Assembly: GCF_014204525.1 (NCBI RefSeq)
Contig: NZ_JACHLP010000006.1
Span: 102,262-166,261, forward strand
Direction: 5' to 3'
DNA from: Roseateles oligotrophus
GTDB lineage: Bacteria; Pseudomonadota; Gammaproteobacteria; Burkholderiales; Burkholderiaceae_C
DNA: 64,000 nucleotides
Position numbers and translations under genes: made by a program. Positions 61,901 through 64,000 of this stretch are shown in pieces (position 1 is the stretch's first letter; each line of letters opens with the position of its first letter). The notes under the pieces were generated by a model. That model was not told where the DNA came from. It did no database searches and saw nothing but the letters and a program-made list of their open reading frames with translations.

Positions 61901-64000
61901 AGCGAGGTTCGCAGCAGCACGGCCGATTGGGGCCTGGGCACGGTCGACGGCCTGCAGGGCCTGAGCATCAATGCGGGCAAGAACGTCACGGTCATCTTGA
62001 ATGCCAATGGCCAGCTGGATATGAAGGCGCCTATCGCCTTCAACGACAGTGCCAGCACCCTCAAGCTGCAGGCGTCCAATGGCGTCAGCGCGGCGGATCC
62101 CCTGGCTCCGGCCAACAAGGCCACGCTCAGCGGGCAGTCCAAAGCGACGGTGGAGTTCAGCTTGCCGGGCGCGGACCAGCATTTTGGTTTGGGTGGCACT
62201 GGGGCTGAGCTCAGCGAGAAGAGCGCACAGGCTTTCAACGGGGTCAAGGTGATGCGCGTCAATGCCGCGGACGACGCGGTGGAGATGGGCAGCCTGGCTG
62301 TGACTGTGGGCGAGCGTCTGGAGGTGAGCGGCCGTACGGTGGAGCAAACCGGCGCGCAGCGCGTCAATACCGGTAGCTTCTACCTGACGGCCGAGCAAGG
62401 CGGTTTGTTGCTGAACGAGGCGGTGAGCGCCAGCGCCACCGTGTCCTTGCATGACAAGGCCAGCGCGGGCATCTCGGGCAACACCTTGATCAGCGCCAGC
62501 CAACTGGCCCTGCGCAGCGGTGGCGACGTCGTCTTGGGCGGCAGTGCGCACCAGGTGGGCGAGCTCGCTGCCGCGGTGGGCAATCTGCAGTTCAAGACCG
62601 AGCGCAGCCTGACCGTGGGCAGTGTCGATGGCTTGGACGGCATTCACGCGGCGGGCACGGTGGATGTGCGGGCCCAGGGCGCCGGCTCTGACCTCCTGCT
62701 CAAGCAGGTGGTGAAGGCGGACAACGTCGACGCGGAGCTCACGCCCCTGCTGCTGGCGGCCGGCCGCAACTTCCGCAACGAGGCGGGGGCCCAGGCCTTG
62801 GAGGCACGGGCAGGCGACTGGCAGGTTTACTCCAGCACGCCCGGCGCCGACGAGCGCGGCGGCCTGGTCTCTCAGTTCAAGCAGTACCAGGCCACGCCCG
62901 GTACGGTGGTGCAGGGCGACGGCAATGGCTTCCTCTATTCGGTGGCACCCAAGATCAGCGTCAGCCTGCAGGGTCAGGTGAGCAAGGTCTACGACGGCAA
63001 GACCGACGCAAGTCTGGGGGCGAACAACTTTGTCGCCAGCGGAGCCATCGACGGTGACCAGGTCCAGTTCAGCGTGGGGGGCCAGGCGCACTACGCCGAC
63101 AAGAATGCGGGGCGTGGCAAGCAGGTCAGCGCGGACGGCATTGTGCTGGACTCGGCCAGCAAGGGCGCGGTCGCCGTGTATGGCTACAGCTTGCAGAACG
63201 ACACGGCCACGGGCGCCATCGGCGAGATCACGCCCAAGAGCGTGGGCGCCGCGCTCGGCTCGGTCAAGGACAAGGTCTATGACGGCAAGCTGTCGGCCGA
63301 GCTGGCCAGCGTGAGCCTGGCAGGCCTGGTGGCAGGCGACGAGGTCCAAGCCAGCGGCGGCAGCGCCAGCTTTGCCGACAAGAATGTGGGCAAGGACAAG
63401 TCGGTCAGCATCAGCGGCCTGAGCCTGAGTGGTGCCGACGCCGGTAACTACAGCTTTGACGGCACGGCCCAGGCCAGCATCACGCCCAAAACCTTGTCGG
63501 TGGCCGAGCTGTCGGTGGCCAGCAAGGTCTATGACGGCAAGACGGATGCACAGGTCAGCGGAGCCAAGCTGCAAGGCGGCGTGGCCGGTGAGGAGCTGGG
63601 CCTGAGCCTGAGCGCTGCGTTTGTCGACAAGAACGCCGGCAAGGCCAAGGACGTCAAGGTCAATCTGGTCTTGGGGGGGGCCGATGCTGGCAACTACCAA
63701 CTGGCCAGCGATTCCTTGATCGCCAAGGGCGATATCACGCCCAAGACCGTGACGGCCGGTGAGGTGGCCGTGGTGGCCAAGGTCTACGACGGCAATCGCA
63801 AGGCCGAGGTGTCGGGCGGCAAGGTCCAAGGTTTGATCGAAGGCGACCAGGTCGACACCACCCGCGCAGGCGAGTTCGCCGACAAGAACGCCGGCAAGGC
63901 CAAGGACGTGGCGGTGACGCTGGGTCTGAGCGGCGCCGATGCGGGCAACTACCAGCTGGATGCGACCCAGCGCCAGGCCAAGGGCGATATCACGCCCAAG
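59000..64000 (+). CDS. Filamentous haemagglutinin-type TpsA exoprotein with YDG repeats, 3' end outside window
   Basis: Open for 1667 codons from the ATG at 59000 (GAGGAAA 9 nt upstream) to the window edge, no stop. It begins with an extended signal peptide region (MNHAYRLVWNEVTGTYVAVAE) and a hydrophobic core (STGLLASVLLAGAAHLAHAA). The TPS secretion domain follows (about 55-290: LTVQQQSQRAILNWQEFNIG, IALNRITGGAPTQIQGEL, GQVWLINASGVVFGKGA, where NASG replaces the usual NPNG). A long beta-helix-like region, rich in Gly/Asp/Thr, leads to YDG-type repeats from about residue 1320. It should be a surface adhesin or similar, exported by the TpsB upstream. The C-terminus is not visible. Confidence 0.92.
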   Translation, partial: MKKASMNHAYRLVWNEVTGTYVAVAETCKGRGKRASTGLLASVLLAGAAHLAHAAGGALIAPDPSLLSSALPKGAQVAGGQATVTQNGNQLTVQQQSQRAILNWQEFNIGDKSKVTFAQPNAEAIALNRITGGAPTQIQGELTANGQVWLINASGVVFGKGAQVNVGGLVASTLNIKDADFMGGKANFAADGAAGGVLNQGQIRAQGGVVALLAPVVHNEGSIRAGQVLLGAGDKLALDFGRDGLVSLNIDRAALDALVDNSGQIEAGAVVLSARSANALQASVVNHSGVIEANSLVERGGRILLDGGTQGEVHVSGKLDAGSATAQGGKITVQGEQIRLDGGARLDASGATGGGQIQVGGGWQGQDAGVHNAKILKADASVQARADAGAQGKGGEVVFWSDDKTQFAGQISVRGGAQGGDGGRAEVSGKQQLQYSGVTDARAPKGRTGDLLLDPATLEISGGGSGSGSLTGSQVFEKDIEAQNANVLLQATGDIRVNDLSLNGGDGKITMQPNVSLRIEAGTSSGGNLSAPAGMAGGSDAAQYFDLMFANAGNTLEVSGTGSLMLVAGGTNSGRVLNTPNLIAHGPGSNVASLPNHNVSLPGSGAPADASVTIYGADGATVGGTIQTQGGYVRIWADSDNMGGGFFTLNAPVSTQGGNLYVSTGSGDVTLNSSMVLGSGRIVFRGDGSYTSGNKILGGLLSVSGDVNVDTPFIFRGGASIHTDGDIKFGAVNVNLDTGTGVLTLRANKIDWGTATLSNLSTASLRLEPATASTNMVLGDANGFASSATLAKLPGIKNLTIGREDGTGTISVPSDFDGKASGHFEMVNKTVEVTAGKLINSMGDITLTGDTINISQTVDAKAGAGKVTIRQMTASNELHLGTGLNNATIGQVRAATLAVGREDGGNLVFDSDISTTATSVHLLSGQQVIGRDGGVAAANLAVTAGDGVELSNSRFNFSKLALKVGGDSEVRSSTADWGLGTVDGLQGLSINAGKNVTVILNANGQLDMKAPIAFNDSASTLKLQASNGVSAADPLAPANKATLSGQSKATVEFSLPGADQHFGLGGTGAELSEKSAQAFNGVKVMRVNAADDAVEMGSLAVTVGERLEVSGRTVEQTGAQRVNTGSFYLTAEQGGLLLNEAVSASATVSLHDKASAGISGNTLISASQLALRSGGDVVLGGSAHQVGELAAAVGNLQFKTERSLTVGSVDGLDGIHAAGTVDVRAQGAGSDLLLKQVVKADNVDAELTPLLLAAGRNFRNEAGAQALEARAGDWQVYSSTPGADERGGLVSQFKQYQATPGTVVQGDGNGFLYSVAPKISVSLQGQVSKVYDGKTDASLGANNFVASGAIDGDQVQFSVGGQAHYADKNAGRGKQVSADGIVLDSASKGAVAVYGYSLQNDTATGAIGEITPKSVGAALGSVKDKVYDGKLSAELASVSLAGLVAGDEVQASGGSASFADKNVGKDKSVSISGLSLSGADAGNYSFDGTAQASITPKTLSVAELSVASKVYDGKTDAQVSGAKLQGGVAGEELGLSLSAAFVDKNAGKAKDVKVNLVLGGADAGNYQLASDSLIAKGDITPKTVTAGEVAVVAKVYDGNRKAEVSGGKVQGLIEGDQVDTTRAGEFADKNAGKAKDVAVTLGLSGADAGNYQLDATQRQAKGDITPK
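62984..64000 (+). repeat. Array of YDG/MBG-type repeats in the TpsA gene
   Basis: KVYDG codons fall at 62984, 63272, 63524 and 63779, spaced 288, 252 and 255 nt. Each unit carries FADKNAGK(A/D)K, a GADAGNY motif and ends ITPK. The array continues past the window end (the last codons are ITPK). Units are similar but not identical. Confidence 0.85.

Noticed and set aside
60500..63829. Long minus-strand open frame of 1109 codons
   Set aside because: It is antisense to the TpsA gene, whose plus frame has a signal region, a TPS domain and repeats. The minus product is a low-complexity Ala/Gly/Gln/Arg shadow, as expected in GC-rich DNA.
62984..64000. CRISPR-like periodicity
   Set aside because: The periodic signal is the in-frame YDG protein repeat of ~255-288 nt, far longer than CRISPR units, and there are no identical short repeats.

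Overview
The window reads as chromosomal DNA of a high-GC betaproteobacterium of the order Burkholderiales, most likely a Roseateles/Kinneretia/Paucibacter/Rubrivivax-type genus. The basis is gene content and order (hslV-hslU, then corC-lnt-glyQ-glyS-gmhB-plsC-ygjP, single-Cys DksA, type III pantothenate kinase, PEP-CTERM protein, TRAP transporter) and the very GC-rich coding sequence. No tRNA, rRNA, CRISPR array or intact transposase was seen.

Layout. 1-2.6 kb: end of a TRAP transporter operon (dctP partial, dctQ, dctM) closed by a hairpin terminator. 2.7-6.8 kb: one large minus-strand gene of clearly lower GC, a NACHT/STAND-type NTPase with a C-terminal PD-(D/E)xK-like nuclease. It is a candidate single-gene anti-phage system and is flanked by two diverged copies of the dctM 3' end. 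7.1-8.0 kb: two small coupled genes of unknown function. 8.1-15.0 kb: a CecR/CerR-type TetR regulator with a perfect 20-bp palindrome in front, leading an RND efflux operon (TolC-like lipoprotein, adaptor, pump) that ends in a translationally coupled FKBP isomerase. 15.0-16.7 kb: a roughly 600-bp inverted repeat, a zinc-ribbon gene, and a spacer with degenerate repeats.

16.7-25.3 kb, all on the minus strand: an ABC ATPase and a permease/M1-peptidase fusion, a TPR-GT41 (O-GlcNAc transferase-like) protein and a DUF885 protein. 25.5 kb: a 234-bp MITE-like element with IS1380-type ends and a 5-bp target duplication. Then a DoxX-like membrane protein, a DUF2252 gene remnant, a SulP transporter and a chemoreceptor with a C-terminal DWETF tether. 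30-36 kb: coaX, a 1102-aa SARP/BTAD-ATPase regulator, a PEP-CTERM protein and a voltage-gated-like K+ channel. 36-42 kb: hslUV, a STAS protein, dksA and a His-rich COG0523 GTPase. 42-50 kb: the plus-strand housekeeping run corC to ygjP for envelope lipoprotein maturation, translation, heptose/LPS and phospholipid synthesis.

50-54 kb: a possible small RNA, an EamA exporter with divergent LysR regulator (lower GC, probably acquired), and an MBL-fold hydrolase divergent from a LiuR-like MerR regulator. 53.8-57 kb: a 7TM hybrid histidine kinase with a degenerate receiver, overlapping an AraC-type response regulator. 57-64 kb: a two-partner secretion locus, a TpsB transporter and a very large TpsA exoprotein with YDG repeats that runs off the window. 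The best candidates for something new are the NTPase-nuclease protein with its flanking duplication, the MITE, and the GmhB homologue lacking expected catalytic residues.
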